Shown here piece after piece: positions 11,705-23,550 of a DNA stretch of 64,000 nt. The DNA is from Zoroaster sp. YZ-2022. Its lineage: Eukaryota; Echinodermata; Asteroidea; Forcipulatida; Zoroasteridae. Every line of letters starts with the position of its first letter. The stretch's first letter is position 1. Location of the stretch: the NCBI GenBank assembly GCA_029582265.1, contig CM055830.1, forward strand, positions 22,614,163 through 22,678,162, in the 5' to 3' direction. The notes below the pieces were generated by a model. It saw nothing but the letters and a program-made list of their open reading frames with translations. It was not told the DNA's origin and searched no databases. Both the position numbers and the translations under genes were made by a program.

Positions 11705-12029
11705 TTTTTTTTCTTTTTTTCTTCTCCTTCTTCTTCTTCTTCTTCTTTTCCGGATCGATTGTCTACAAAAAAACACATACTTGCAAACTTCATATGAACT
11801 TGAAACTTGGCACATACTTAGAACATAACACGTAGATGAAACATAATTTGTGACGTCATTATTAGGTCATCAGATATCGAATTTCGATCAATCATTCTTT
11901 ATTAGTTAAAACGTTTTGATTACGTTGCAAATGAAAGATCTACACGGCGTTTTCAACGCTAAAAAAGTGCGCCCTCTGTTGGTGAATGTAAATCAGCTCT
12001 GGTCGTGCTCATTATGTATGCATGTAAAA

Positions 12030-12910
12030 ATCATATCTCAACAACCACAACAGGTAAATTGACAGTTTTTGCACCATTGTACAGATTGTTAATTGTCAAA
12101 AAATATGTACACCAAAGGTGACCCCATTTGACCTTACTTCCTGTCCAAACCGGAAGTCAAAGTTTAATGTTTAAAAAAATCATATCTCCACAACCACAAG
12201 AGGTAAATTCACATTTTTTGTATCATTGCATAGATTGTTAATTGTCGAAAAATATTTACACAAAGGTGATCCCAATTTGACCTTACTTCCTGTCCAAACC
12301 GGAAGTCAAAGTTTAATGTTTAAAAAAATCATATCTCCACAACCACAAGAGGTAAATTGACATTTTTTGTATCATTGTATAGATTGTTAATTGTCGAAAA
12401 ATATTTACACAAAGGTGATCCCAATTTGACCTTACTTCCTGTCCAAACCGGAAGTCAAAGTTTAATATTTAAAAAAAAAATATCTCAACAACTACAAGAG
12501 GTAAATTCAAAATTTTTGTACCATTGCACAGATCGTTAATTGTCAATAAATATTTACAAAAAGGTGACCCCAATTTGACCTTACTTCCTGTCCAAACCGG
12601 AAGTCAAAGTTTAATATTAAAAAAAAGTCATATCTCAACAACCACAAGAGGTAAATTGACATTTTTTGCACCATTGTATAGATTTTTAATTGCCGAAAAT
12701 ATTTACACAAAGGTGACCCCAATTTGACCTTACTTCCTGTCCAAACTGGAAGTCAAAGTTTAATATTTAAAAAAATCATATCTCAATAACCACAAGACGT
12801 AAATTCACGGTTTTCACCATTGTACAGATCGTTAACTGTAAAAAGATATTTACAAAAAGGTGACTAATTTGACCTTTACTTCCTGTCCAAACCGGAAGTC
12901 AAAGTTTAAT
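12030..12910. repeat. 149-bp minisatellite, block 2
   Basis: About six units of the same 149-bp repeat, most with TGTATCATTG or TGTACCATTG variants. They are preceded by the unit-specific leader with GCGCCCTCTGTTGGTGAATG. Confidence 0.9.
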
Positions 12911-13040
12911 ATTAAAATAATTTGTATTGTATTGTATTCAAATAAACTTCTCTCGCGAGAACTTCAACAGACGTTAACATTTGACTTCTCCAACACTTCG
13001 AATTGATGACGTAACCATTTTAACTTCAACCGAACACCTT

Positions 13041-13070
13041 GTTTTTGTTGTGACAAAAACTTATATCTAG
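13041..13070 (+). terminator. Helitron-like 3' hairpin plus CTAG, unit 2
   Basis: GTTTTTGT and ACAAAAAC form the stem here, differing from unit 1 on both strands so that pairing is kept. CTAG then T follows at the same spacing. Confidence 0.55.
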
Positions 13071-13389
13071 TTTATTTTTATTTTTCTTCTCCTTCTTCTT
13101 CTTCTTCTTTTCCGGATCGATTGTCTACAAAAAAACACATACTTGCAAACTTCATATGAACTTGAAACTTGGCACATACTTAGAACATAACACGTAGATG
13201 AAACATAATTTGTGACGTCATTATTAGGTCATCAGATATCGAATTTCGATCAATCATACTTTATTAGTTAAAACGTTTTGATTACGTTGCAAATGAAAGA
13301 CTACACGGCTTTTTCAACGCTAAAAAAGTGCGCCCTCTGTTGGTGAATGTAAATCAGCTCTGGTCGTGCTAATTATGTATGCACGTAAA

Positions 13390-14400
13390 AATCATATCTC
13401 AACAACCACAACAGGTAAATTGACAGTTTTTGCACCATTGTACAGATTGTTAATTGTCAAAAAATATTTACACAAAGGTGACCCCATTTGACCTTACTTC
13501 CTGTCCAAACCGGAAGTCAAAGTTTAATGTTTAAAAATCATATCTCCACAACCACAAGAGGTAAATTGACATTTTTGTATCATTGTATAGATTGTTAATT
13601 GTCAAAAATATTTACACAAAGGTGACCCCACTTGACCTTACTTCCTGTCCAAACCGGAAGTCAAAGTTTAATGTTTAAAAAAATCATATCTCCACAACCA
13701 CAAGAGGTAAATTGACATTTTTTGTATCATTGTATAGATTGTTAATTGTCAAAAAATATTTACACAAAGGTGACCCCAATTTGACCTTACTTCCTGTCCA
13801 AACCGGAAGTCAAAGTTTAATGTTTAACAAAATCATATCTCCACAACTACAAGAGGTAAATTGACATTTTTTGTATCATTGTATAGATTGTTAATTGTCG
13901 AAAAATATTTACACAAAGGTGATCCCAATTTGACCTTACTTCCTGTCCAAACCGGAAGTCAAAGTTTAATATTTAAAAAAATCATATCTCAACAACTACA
14001 AGAGGTAAATTCACAATTTTTGTACCATTGCACAGATCGTTAATTGTCAATAAATATTTACAAAAAGGTGACCCCAATTTGACCTTACTTCCTGTCCAAA
14101 CCGGAAGTCAAAGTTTAATATTAAAAAATCATATCTCAACAACCACAAGAGGTAAATTGACATTTTTGTACCATTGTATAGACTGTTAATTGTCGAAAAT
14201 ATCTACACAAAGGTGACCCCACTTGACCTTACTTCCTGTCCAAACCGGAAGTCAAAGTTTAATATTTTAAAATTCATATCTCAACAACCACAGGTAATTC
14301 ACAATCTTTCCACTATTGTACAGATTGTTAATTGTCAAAATGTTTACAAAACATGATCCAATTTGACCTTTACTTACTGTCTAAACCGGAAGTCAAAGTT
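13390..14400. repeat. 149-bp minisatellite, block 3
   Basis: About seven units of the same repeat. The final unit has a variant CTTACTGTCTAAACCGGAAG, as in the last unit of block 1. Confidence 0.9.
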
Positions 14401-14484
14401 TAATATAACAAATAATGATGCAAAGTTTCTTTTAAAAACATTCTGACGTCGTCATCACTGCCCTGACAAAACTCGAACACCTAT

Positions 14485-14516
14485 GTGTTTGTATTATCAC
14501 AAACACTGCCATCTAG
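14485..14516 (+). terminator. Helitron-like 3' hairpin plus CTAG, unit 3
   Basis: GTGTTTGT / ACAAACAC stem and CTAG then T, the same layout as unit 1. A fourth copy near 15,470-15,497 ends CTAT at the junction with duplicated DNA. Confidence 0.55.
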
Positions 14517-15955
14517 TTTTATTTTTTTTTCTTCTCCTTCTTCTTCTTTTCCGGATCGATTGTCTACAAAAAAACACATACTTGCAAACTTCATATGAAC
14601 TTGAAACTTGACATATACTTAGAACATAACACGTAGATGAAACATAATTTGTGACGTCATTATTAGGTCTTCAGATATCGAATTACGATAAAGAATCCTT
14701 TATAAGTTAAAACGTTTTGATTACGTTGAAAATCAAAGTCTACACGGCTGTTTCAACGCTAAAAAGTGCGCCCTCTGTTGGTGAATCTAAATCAGCTCTG
14801 GTCGTGCTCATTATGTATGCATGTTTAAGGAATTGAGCGTTTACGCTTCGGAAATGCAATTGACTCGGCTATCGTGACCCCTGAAAAAATTGTGTTTCTG
14901 ATCAATTCGTTTCGCAACATGTATTATGTGATTGACTAAAAACTTTTTAGGTTCTTTTTATGTCAAAGCATAATCTATTTATTCTGAAAAGAGGTAATTC
15001 ACAGTTTTTGCACCTATTGTACAAATAGAAAACAGTCCGGCCGGCGGATCGGAACGCTAATATGGATTGTCGCCCTCTATCGGCAGAAACGATTGTCTAC
15101 AAAACACATACTTGCAAACTTCACATGAACTTGAAACTTGGCATATACTTAAAACTTAACACGTAGAAGAAACATAATTTGTGACGTCATGATTAGGTCA
15201 TCAGATATCGAATTACAATAAATCAAAGTTTAATATTTAAAAAAATCATATCTCAACAACCACAAAAGGTAAATTCACAGTTTTTGCACTATTGTACAGA
15301 TTGTTAATTGTCAAAAATGTTTACAAAAACATGACCCGAATTTGACCTTCACTTCCTGTCTAAACCGGAAGTAAAAGTTTAATATTAAAACAAATAATGA
15401 TGCAAAGTTTCTTTAAAAAACATTCTGACGTCGTCATCACTGCCCTGACAAAACTCGAACACCTATGTGTTTGTATTATCACAAACACTGCCGTCTATTT
15501 CACATTTGAAATCGTTGTTTTATCGAAAATGACGATATGTCAGACGGAATAACTTCTCAGAATGTTTGGTACCATTACCATCTTAAAACAGTACCGGTAT
15601 ATACTGTACATAATACCTTAGTCTTTGAGGCAGGTAGGCTAATGCTTTAATATATTCTAATAATTTTTATTTTGATTTTTAATAAGATTTTGGGTCAGCA
15701 TGATCGTACATGCGTGAAAGATGGAGAAGGAAGGAGGGGGGAGGGCAAAAAATCCTGGTTTTTAAACTACCACACATTGATCGCCGTACCCGTTCATGTT
15801 TGGTATTATAGGCCTATGTCAGAATTATTGGCTGCGCATATCACTATTGGCAGTCATCCAAAATCACATTTTGCAGAAGGAAAAAAACCCAATTATTTTC
15901 ATCAAAATTCAACATGATTATCAGCAAAAGGTGAGCGTAGCATAATGTTTTGCCT

Positions 15956-16210
15956 TTAATTTGTTTGACTTCCCAAATAATTGTATGCTGCCCTCAGGTT
16001 GCTCATGTCACTGTTACAAGCAGTATTGTCGCTCACACAGTAGACTTCATTTACATAATTTCCTCTCCACCAATGAGAGTCAGCCATTCCAGCACGTTCA
16101 CTTGGTATAATGTAGGTGATTGACAGGAAATCAAAACCCTGGCAAAAGGTAATGTCTTGGTCACTGCTGTTGAAATCAAACACAAGCTTATACAAAGTAC
16201 TATTAACCAT
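15956..16210 (-). CDS. Hypothetical 84-aa ORF, copy A
   Basis: I do not recognise the family. The product has two cysteines in its C-terminal third beside one near the middle, and aromatic-rich segments (FCQGFDF, DSHWWRGNY). It could be a terminal exon of a secreted-protein gene, but no clear acceptor fits the start. Copy B (39,670-39,924) stays open at the same length with four differences, all amino-acid changing by my reading. Openness in two recent copies is weak evidence for function. It might be a relic exon. Confidence 0.25.
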   Translation of the reverse strand: MVNSTLYKLVFDFNSSDQDITFCQGFDFLSITYIIPSERAGMADSHWWRGNYVNEVYCVSDNTACNSDMSNLRAAYNYLGSQTN

Positions 16211-16244
16211 ACATGTTTAATGCATTCGCATTATTTTACTCCAG

Positions 16245-16269
16245 GAGTGACACGACTGCAAATACCAAG
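16245..16269 (+). other. Candidate 5' non-coding exon of the C1q gene (copy A)
   Basis: A 25-nt segment is bounded by TTATTTTACTCCAG and by AAG|GTAAGTAC, a consensus donor. The next good acceptor downstream is TTCTTAAAATAG directly before the C1q start codon. This would make a 5' UTR exon with an intron of about 950 bp. It is identical in copy B (39,959-39,983). Pure inference from splice signals. Confidence 0.3.
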
Positions 16270-16431
16270 GTAAGTACTTTGCAGACATCTTACATTTCAC
16301 TGTCACTTTTTGTTAACCTTTACTTCGTATTGCCAGTATTGCTCGTAAATATAATTAAAGAGCAGTTGGTTTGATGAGCGTTAATCCTGGGGGGGGGGGG
16401 GGGGTGATTATATACAACTACTTTTTGGTTT

Positions 16432-16703
16432 GCGGTAACACCATGTGTTTATCTCACTGCTAAGTGAGGTACAGGTTCTGAAAAGAACATTGTCGGGCAA
16501 CTGTCACTAAGTAAGATTATGGTTCAGGGAGAACCAATATCAGGCAACTCGTTTCTAAAACTTTCGCTAAGTGAGAGCGTGGTTCAGGGAGAACCATGAG
16601 GACTTCTTTTGGTCTTCTCTACGTTCGATTAGTATGCTCCAATCATCGTAAGGAGGATGTAACTCACTTAGCGATAGTTGAGATAAACACATTGTGTTAC
16701 CGC
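16432..16703. mobile_element. 272-bp TIR MITE upstream of C1q (copy A)
   Basis: GCGGTAACACCATGTGTTTA at the left is an inverted match of the right end, with CTAAGTGAG extending it. The interior repeats TGGTTCAGGGAGAACC. It is also present in copy B, so it predates the duplication. A poly-G run of about 16 lies just upstream (16,388). Confidence 0.7.
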
Positions 16704-17220
16704 ACACTTAAACGATATCAATACACAACCATTTCACTTTTTTCGAATTCATTGAACAAATTCCTTGATAGCACTTTATATCACGTTTGGCCTTCCATTG
16801 TTTTGAAAGGTTGAATATATTTCAACAAACATTTTCAGGTTCTCAAAATCTCCTCAAATTGGCAAACCATTTCAAAAATCTACCAACATTTTTTCAGAAA
16901 ATTTCCAAAAGGGGAGGGGGTGGGGGTAAGGCTTGAGCACCCATAGCCAGGGTTCGAGACATTTTGATGGCGATACCTTCATCAGCTTTACACCACGTCA
17001 GTTTCACAGATGAAATTGACCATAATTTGGTAATTTAGTTTTGCATTGCCAACTTTTTTACCTTACTTTAATGTAATTAAGAAACTACACTCTTTCAAAA
17101 CTTGAAATTGGCAGAATGTTAGATATAAATGAATATCCTCCAAATATGCGATATTTAGCTGATGTGTCACTTCGTGATTGACGTAATCTAAACTAACATT
17201 TTCTGTGGTTCTTAAAATAG

Positions 17221-18057
17221 ATGCAATTCCGCGTGGCAACTCGCCTTACTTTTGCTATACTGCTGATGAATTATTATTTGAATCAGCTCCAAGCCGCTAT
17301 GGTCACTGCGCCTGCGCCTATTCATGCCGAGGCTCCATCAGAGTGCCAATGCTGTCACCAGGGACCTGCTGCAGTGCCAGGAATCCCAGGGATACCTGGA
17401 AACCCTGGACCTAACGGATCACCCGGGCCCTACGGACCACCCGGACCTAAAGGTGATATGGGAAGCAGTGGCACAAAGGGTGTACGAGGAATCGCTGGGC
17501 TTAAAGGGAACAAGGGGATTGGACTGCCTGGAAAGTTAGGTCCAATGGGCCTACCCGGAGAAGCTGGTACAAAGGGCGAAAAGGGTAGTCGAGGATTGGA
17601 TGGTGTTAGAGGTTATAAGGGGGAGCCAGGAGTTATCCAAGGGATCCCAAACAGCCATCGTGTGGCTTTCACAGTGAGAAGATCAAACTTATTCGAGAGT
17701 ACATCGGAGTGGAGCCGTATACCCTTCGAGTATTCCGTGACGGTATTCCCGGGTACCAACATTGATCTACCGACTGGTACGTTTACCTGCGATTTGCCAG
17801 GTACCTACGTCTTTATGTTTAGTGCACTAACAGGAAACAGTGTAGGAAATATAGGTTATGTTTCTATTATGAAAAGTGGCGATGCTGTATTTACTGCATA
17901 TGTAGCTAAAGAATATCAGTTTCTGCAGGTGTCTGGAAGCGCACTTCTTTTTCTAGAGCGAAATGACGAAGTGTACTTGTCCCTGTATGGAAAACTGGGT
18001 CATTCAACACTTTATGACTACACTATATTCAGCGGGTACTTGCTTTATGACCAATAA
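17221..18057 (+). CDS. Secreted collagen-like C1q-domain protein, copy A
   Basis: A 278-aa protein in one exon. Residues 1-25 form a signal peptide (hydrophobic FAILLMNYYL). Cys42, Cys44 and Cys45 probably cross-link subunits. Residues 54-139 are about 28 Gly-X-Y triplets with one interruption at 99-100. Residues 145-278 are a C1q head with the usual landmarks: VAFTV near 148, GTFTCDLPGTYVF (186-198), SGSALLFLERNDEVYL and the closing FSGYLLY. Such proteins trimerise through the stalk and bind ligands with the head; in invertebrates many act as lectins or complement-like recognition factors. Function here is inferred. The start directly follows a possible acceptor (AAAATAG). The paralogue is at 40,933-41,769, about 91% identical in protein. 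Confidence 0.93.
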   Translation: MQFRVATRLTFAILLMNYYLNQLQAAMVTAPAPIHAEAPSECQCCHQGPAAVPGIPGIPGNPGPNGSPGPYGPPGPKGDMGSSGTKGVRGIAGLKGNKGIGLPGKLGPMGLPGEAGTKGEKGSRGLDGVRGYKGEPGVIQGIPNSHRVAFTVRRSNLFESTSEWSRIPFEYSVTVFPGTNIDLPTGTFTCDLPGTYVFMFSALTGNSVGNIGYVSIMKSGDAVFTAYVAKEYQFLQVSGSALLFLERNDEVYLSLYGKLGHSTLYDYTIFSGYLLYDQ

Positions 18058-18110
18058 ACACTAATTCAAGATGATCGAGTAATGATTTTAACACCACACC
18101 ATCAGATATA

Positions 18111-18116
18111 AATAAA
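18111..18116 (+). promoter_or_regulatory. Polyadenylation signal, C1q copy A
   Basis: AATAAA about 55 bp after the stop codon. A second AATAAA overlaps the stop itself (18,052-18,057). Both are conserved in copy B. Confidence 0.55.
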
Positions 18117-18179
18117 ACAGCCCTTGAGTGGTTATGTAGTGTAAACCTTCTTTAAACCTCAGTTTTGATCATTTATTTG

Positions 18180-19110
18180 TTGGTGTAATTTGAAAAAAAA
18201 AAGATCATAAAATATAAGCATATATGCGACTCTTTATATAACGTGCTGCCTACTAGCAACTCATTATGTAAACTGTTGTCTTGTATAATCATTGTCCTTT
18301 CTTTATGCAAAGAACGTAATGGACCGGTCAGACAACTTGTGTATGCAATGTTTTCTATTGGTTTGTATGTAATGAGCGCAGAACATTATTGAGTTAGAAT
18401 TTGTTAAGCTTTATGCACTATACAATTAGAAAGATTGCTGCTTTAATATTATCATTGTATTATGTTTACAAAGTAAAATGACATCATCAGAGTTGTGTAA
18501 ATGTGTACAATATTTAATGCGCTGCAAGGGCGGATCCATGGGGGTGGGGACCCCTTGGTAAAAAACAAAAACCAACAACAACAACATTATATTGACATGA
18601 AGTTGTTTTTATTACTAACATGCCTGAAATACAGAGTTACCAGGGGATTTTCACACTGGAGCCTCCACCGGGGATTCGTCTCCTTGGGCCCCATGCTGGG
18701 AGGGCTTCGCGCTAGGCGCTGACGCTGAAATTTAGACGCCCCCCCATTCTTCAACATTTCGCTGTATATTGCTATTTGCTTCATCCTGATGTTCAAACTG
18801 CATGGGACAATATTCCCAAAACAAATATTTCTTTGAGTTTTCAATCATGAAACCATGAAACCTTACTACTAGCATAAATTCAAAGGGTCATTTGTAAACC
18901 CAGTTGTATATGAAATATGTTTTCAAGGCATATCATTGCAATGAGTTTTAGGCTATATTTTATGCAGAACTTCTCAACATATCCGATCATATAATACTGG
19001 ACAGATTTTGCAAAATCTCTGATTAGCATGACCGTGGTCAGTCAGTATGTGAGTGTGACTTAACTGTTTGAACGATGGTAATAATAATAACAACATTACT
19101 AGTTGTACAC
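18180..19110. other. No gene; repeat fragment with GGGCGGATCC
   Basis: Shared with copy B. Contains a GGGCGGATCCATGGGGGTGG segment at 18,530 related to the hAT-like MITE termini. No intact element or exon was seen. Confidence 0.45.
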
Positions 19111-19199
19111 GAGTGGCACACTTCATGTATAGGTAATAGACTTGTAGTAGTACTACTACTAATATCAGAAGTCTATTACCTACATGGTGTATACCACTC
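19111..19199. other. 89-nt imperfect hairpin (copy A)
   Basis: GAGTGG, CATGTAT and AGGTAATAGACTT on the left pair with AAGTCTATTACCT, ACATG and CCACTC on the right around a GTAGTAGTACTACTAC core. The length would suit a microRNA precursor, but it could equally be a small foldback element. The same hairpin is in copy B (43,285-43,373) with one change, and a half-copy lies near 19,505. Confidence 0.5.
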
Positions 19200-20747
19200 A
19201 TGTCCTATCCTAGCCCACTGCATATAGTACTCCAAGAACACTGGCTTTGGCTTTGGGCAATTCATGACAAACTGTTCCATAGACTGACGTGCAAGGTCTT
19301 AAAAAGAAGCAACTGGGAGACTAACCCAGCGTGTGAGAGAACTGTATCTCGTACGCGCACCGCATTCGCCTATTGTTTGCCTTACGGCAGGCTAGATAGT
19401 GTAGGAAAACCATGACCTCTATTACAATATAATGGAGATCAATCAGCAACATGTAACCATGGGCGTTTGGAGTATAATGCCATAGTGTGGATTACAGCAG
19501 GCTGGCACACCTCATGTAGGTAATAGACTTCTGTTAAATATTAATAATAATACTATTTTTCAGACAAATTTGTTTTATATAAATACACACATGCTAAACA
19601 TGATGACCATGCAAAGACATGGTTGTATAATGTGTCAACAAAATACTCTATGCAAATGAGGAATTTTCTTACTGCCACTTGCTGTACTCTTCCGGTATCA
19701 TGGCTGGAAACTACTTATGATAATCTGATTTGCTTCTACAAAATGAGAGTAACGTTGGCATTTTTCTAAATTGAGATGTCTGTATTTCTAAATTCTGTAG
19801 AAAAAGAGGTTTACAGCGGTTCGGAAATTTGAGTTTGCATTTATCATTAAAATATGTGAAAGCCAACATACAAACAAAATCATATTTTCTAATAGTTTAA
19901 TTTGTAAAATGTCTTTGCAAGTAGATACTAGCAAATAAACATTCTGCGACTTTATGTTCATATCGAGGAAACAGGTCACTTTAAAATAAATATTATTTGA
20001 ACATAAATATATGAAAGCTTCTTAGTCGTAATTATAGTCGTGGTAATGTCAATGATAGCTTCCAGCTTATAGGACGCCTCTAGCTTAAAGTGTATGTAGG
20101 ACGCCGTTTGAAAATAAATTGTCTTGCACATTGTTAATATTATAGCTTTGTTCATTTTATTATTATATTTTTAAGCAAGAAAACTTGTATTGTATGTACA
20201 GTAATAGTTTATAGACCATGAAAGTTATATCAGTGTACAATTCCATTGAAAATGACACCACGCTATTTACACACCAAAGACAGTGCGCACGCGCAAGCCG
20301 ATTTGCGTAATGCATGATGGTCTAGCTAACGACAAAATACTGCAACACCGACCGTCGTACCTCCCCAGATATTGGTTATCAATGTTACAACCACACTGAA
20401 CAACAGTGTTACGGGGCCGAGATGCAACACGCGTATATATTTGCGAAGTACTCCATGAAACATCATTGAAAAGGACATAATGGCGTATATTTGAACTATC
20501 GCCATTGGTGTCTTCGCCACGCCCCTAAATACAACCCATATGGAAGTTTGTGGAATTTTTTCTTTCTATAATTACTGTCTTTTTATAATATATTTTCGCG
20601 CGTTACATTTGAAATAATCATATTGGACATTGTTTCATTAGCTTCGTTCACGTGATTCTGCCGCAAAAGGTCAGTAATCAATGTTTAACCATAGAAAATA
20701 ACTAAACGGCACGTTATTATATTATGCTGTAGGCTACATACCATGAA
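19200..20747. other. No gene recognised
   Basis: AT-rich and shared with copy B at high identity. Frames are short and lack domains. Confidence 0.5.
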
Positions 20748-21679
20748 AATTACACAACTACTTGTTAAGTCCAATGGTTTATAAAACATGCAAAATGACG
20801 CCATAAACGACGTTCAAATCAGCATACAATGGAAAAAGAAACAACGTTTTGCAAGTCCCTGGGAGGAGGATGTCATTTCGAAACCAAGAGAAATAAATAA
20901 TTTAGTTTAGTTTCCTTTTGGAGTGTCAAAAGTTCCAGGTTTAAACAAAGGAAAGAAACCACAAAAAGAAGTATAGGTTACTTCTAACGACTACCGATTT
21001 GATCAAGTGCCAGTTATTGTAACACGATATAATATGCAGAGAATTTAGCTCCACCCCCAAAGAAGGAAGTAGGTGTGCTTTCATTCAACCAATCACAAGA
21101 ACGTAAACTAATTATAGCTTCTATTATAAAAAATATACACACAGGGTCCTGCTGTTGACTGAGATCAGGGATACTTCAGATATAGTCCACAGTTTTGTTA
21201 ATTTGCAGGTTTTTTCACCTAAAAGTTACAGATTGTCATTTCCAAAGTAGCCGAGTAATAAAGCCAAGTGTGGGTATTGTAGGGGGTTCTATAAAGCCCC
21301 TATTTCTTTCTCCAATTACCCATTGTAAATAAAAAAAAACGAACAATAACAAGAGGTGTTCGCGCTATAGCTCGAACACCTCTTGTTATTGTTCGTTTTT
21401 TGGTTCCTTTTTCTTCTTCTCAGTGAGACATATCCAACAAAAAAGGATAGTTGCAAAGTTCACACGCCTTACTTAACACATACTTAGACCTTAACATGGT
21501 GAGGTCATCAGATATCGAATTACACTAAATCAAAGTTTAATATTTCATATCTCATGAACCACAAAAGATTTTCACAAACTTTGCATCATCTTAAAGGTCT
21601 TGAATTATGTAACATTTCGTTCATAGACATGACACCAATCTGACCTCTCCTTCCGGTCGAAACAGGAAGTTGATATTTA
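20748..21679 (+). repeat. Tandem duplication, first copy
   Basis: Starts AATTACACAACTACTTG and is followed directly by a nearly identical second copy at 21,680-22,614. The unit spans the right end of the segmental duplication and the start of the Helentron-like element. Confidence 0.93.
21339..21395. other. Long perfect stem at 5' end of Helentron-like element
   Basis: AACGAACAATAACAAGAGGT pairs with the matching downstream arm around CGCTATAG. This is the same AGGTGTTCG/CGAACACCT motif as at 10.2 kb. It is repeated at about 22,273-22,331 by the tandem duplication. Confidence 0.65.
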
Positions 21680-22614
21680 AATTACACAACTACTTGTTAA
21701 GTCCAATGGTTTATAAAACATGCAAAATGACGCCATAAACGACGTTCAAATCAGCATACAATGGAAAAAGAAACAACGTTTTGCAAGTCCCTGGGAGGAG
21801 GATGTCATTTCGAAACCAAGAGAAATAAATAATTTAGTTTAGTTTCCTTTTGGAGTGTCAAAAGTTCCAGGTTTAAACAAAGGAAAGAAACCACAAAAAG
21901 AAGTATAGGTTACTTCTAACGACTACCGATTTGATCAAGTGCCAGTTATTGTAACACGATATAATATGCAGAGAATTTAGCTCCACCCCCAAAGAAGGAA
22001 GTAGGTGTGCTTTCATTCAACCAATCACAAGAACGTAAACTAATTATAGCTTCTATTATAAAAAATATACACACAGGGTCCTGCTGTTGACTGAGATCAG
22101 GGACACTTCAGATAATTATAGTCCACAGTTTTGTTGATTTGCAGGTTTTTTCACCTAAAAGTTACAGATTGTCATTTCCAAAGTAGCCGAGTAATAAAGC
22201 CAAGTGTGGGTATTGTAGGGGGTTCTATAAAGCCCCTATTTCTTTCTCCAATTACCCATTGTAAATAAAAAAAACGAACAATAACAAGAGGTGTTCGCGC
22301 TATAGCTCGAACACCTCTTGTTATTGTTCGTTTTTTGGTTCCTTTTTCTTCTTCTCAGTGAGACATATCCAACAAAAAAGGATAGTTGCAAAGTTCACAC
22401 GCCTTACTTAACACATACTTAGACCTTAACATGGTGAGGTCATCAGATATCGAATTACACTAAATCAAAGTTTAATATTTCATATCTCATGAACCACAAA
22501 AGATTTTCACAAACTTTGCATCATCTTAAAGGTCTTGAATTATGTAACATTTCGTTCATAGACATGACACCAATCTGACCTCTCCTTCCGGTCGAAACAG
22601 GAAGTTGATATTTA
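21680..22614 (+). repeat. Tandem duplication, second copy
   Basis: Differs from the first copy at only a few positions (for example an extra TTA near 22,117). After it the sequence continues into further diverged minisatellite units. Confidence 0.93.
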
Positions 22615-23550
22615 AAAAAATCACATCTCATGAACCACAGATGATATTTTCACAATCTTTGCATCATCTTAAAGACCTTGAACTATGTTACATTCGTTGA
22701 CAGACATGACCCTAATCTGACCTCTCCTTCCGGTCGAAACCGGAAGTTTAAGTGAAGAAATATTACGAATCACTATTCTGTAAATGTATTTGTACAGCCA
22801 AAACACAGTTGCGGAGTTCAAAGAACCTTAAAACTTAACACATAGTTAGACCTTAACATATAGTTCCAGGTAACGTTGTGACGTCATGTTAATGTCATCT
22901 AATGAATTATTACGTAATTAATTATAATTAAAACAATATATTTTATATCTCGTGAACCACAATAGATACTTTCCTGATTCCTTCATAATCATACAGAACA
23001 TGGAGGACTCGACATTTGATACACAGACATGACCCTATTTTGACCCTTACTTTCGGTCCAAACCGGAAGTTCAAGTTTAAAAAGCTCTTTATAAATTAAT
23101 GCAAATCTGAAAGGGTATTCGAAAAAAAAACATTCTGGGTTTATATGTTAATTAAGTGGGATCTGCTCTTTTCAAAATTATATTTGGTAACGTCATCGCT
23201 CTAACAGCGCCCTCTAGCGGCAGGTCACTTTTTGCTATCTTGAGAAAACATTTGAGCACAATTGACACCCATATTATGAGGAAAACTTTGTGAAGTATAA
23301 ATGACGTCACATGATTGAACCGGAACTTACGGTTGGAAGAATTTAAATTATATGGGATTACTTAACCGGAAGTTAATGCATTCAGTGTAGCACATTATAT
23401 GTTATTTTAATTATATATTATGAAACTCATATCTCCTGAAGTAACTCTTGTCTTTTAACAACTTTAGGTGATGACGTCATCACATATGATGCACACATAA
23501 TGACGAACACCCTGATAGTCCAGGCAATCTAGCCCTTTTTTTGACCAAAC
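22615..23550. repeat. Diverged Helentron-like minisatellite remnant
   Basis: Contains repeated CATATCTC-type segments and CCTTCCGGTCGAAACCGGAAG-type segments like the 149-bp repeat of copy A, but strongly diverged. GCGCCCTCTAGCGGCAG and CGAACACCCTG near 23,210 and 23,505 resemble later parts of the same element type. Confidence 0.5.

Larger units (their letters stand above)
10206..15496 (+). mobile_element. Head-to-tail array of Helentron-like (HINE) units
   Basis: Four consecutive units end at about 11,704, 13,070, 14,516 and 15,496. Each starts with a T/C-rich CTT tract and CCGGATCGATTGTCTAC (first unit ATAGAC), carries a 149-bp minisatellite, and ends with CGAACACC, a short hairpin and CTAG (CTAT in the last). 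Inverted copies of AGGTGTTCG sit near the start of the first unit. Subterminal inverted repeats, an internal minisatellite, a microsatellite and a 3' stem-loop match Helentron-associated non-autonomous elements (DINE/HINE). Head-to-tail junctions fit rolling-circle transposition. No Rep/helicase gene is present. The array is missing from copy B. Confidence 0.6.
3219..21327 (+). repeat. Segmental duplication, copy A
   Basis: Matches 28,329-45,417 in direct orientation at high identity. Alignment starts at CAGTATATATCCCATCGG (A) / CAGTACATATCCCATCGG (B) and ends at CAATTACCCATTGTAA in both. Lineage-specific differences are mainly insertions: A has the piggyBac at 4,057-7,281, the MITE at 9,386-9,632 and the Helentron-like array at 10.2-15.5 kb. 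B has a nested piggyBac pair and a MITE at 41.9 kb. Each copy contains one collagen/C1q gene. Confidence 0.9.

Noticed and set aside
10490..14400. Regular repeats that could suggest a CRISPR array, and small ORFs inside them
   Set aside because: The 149-bp units are contiguous, with no unique spacers, in eukaryotic DNA. The ORFs are repeat-unit translations.
18501..18844. Frames on both strands in the GGGCGGATCC segment
   Set aside because: Shared with copy B as part of a repeat remnant, but the frames are not kept open in copy B.
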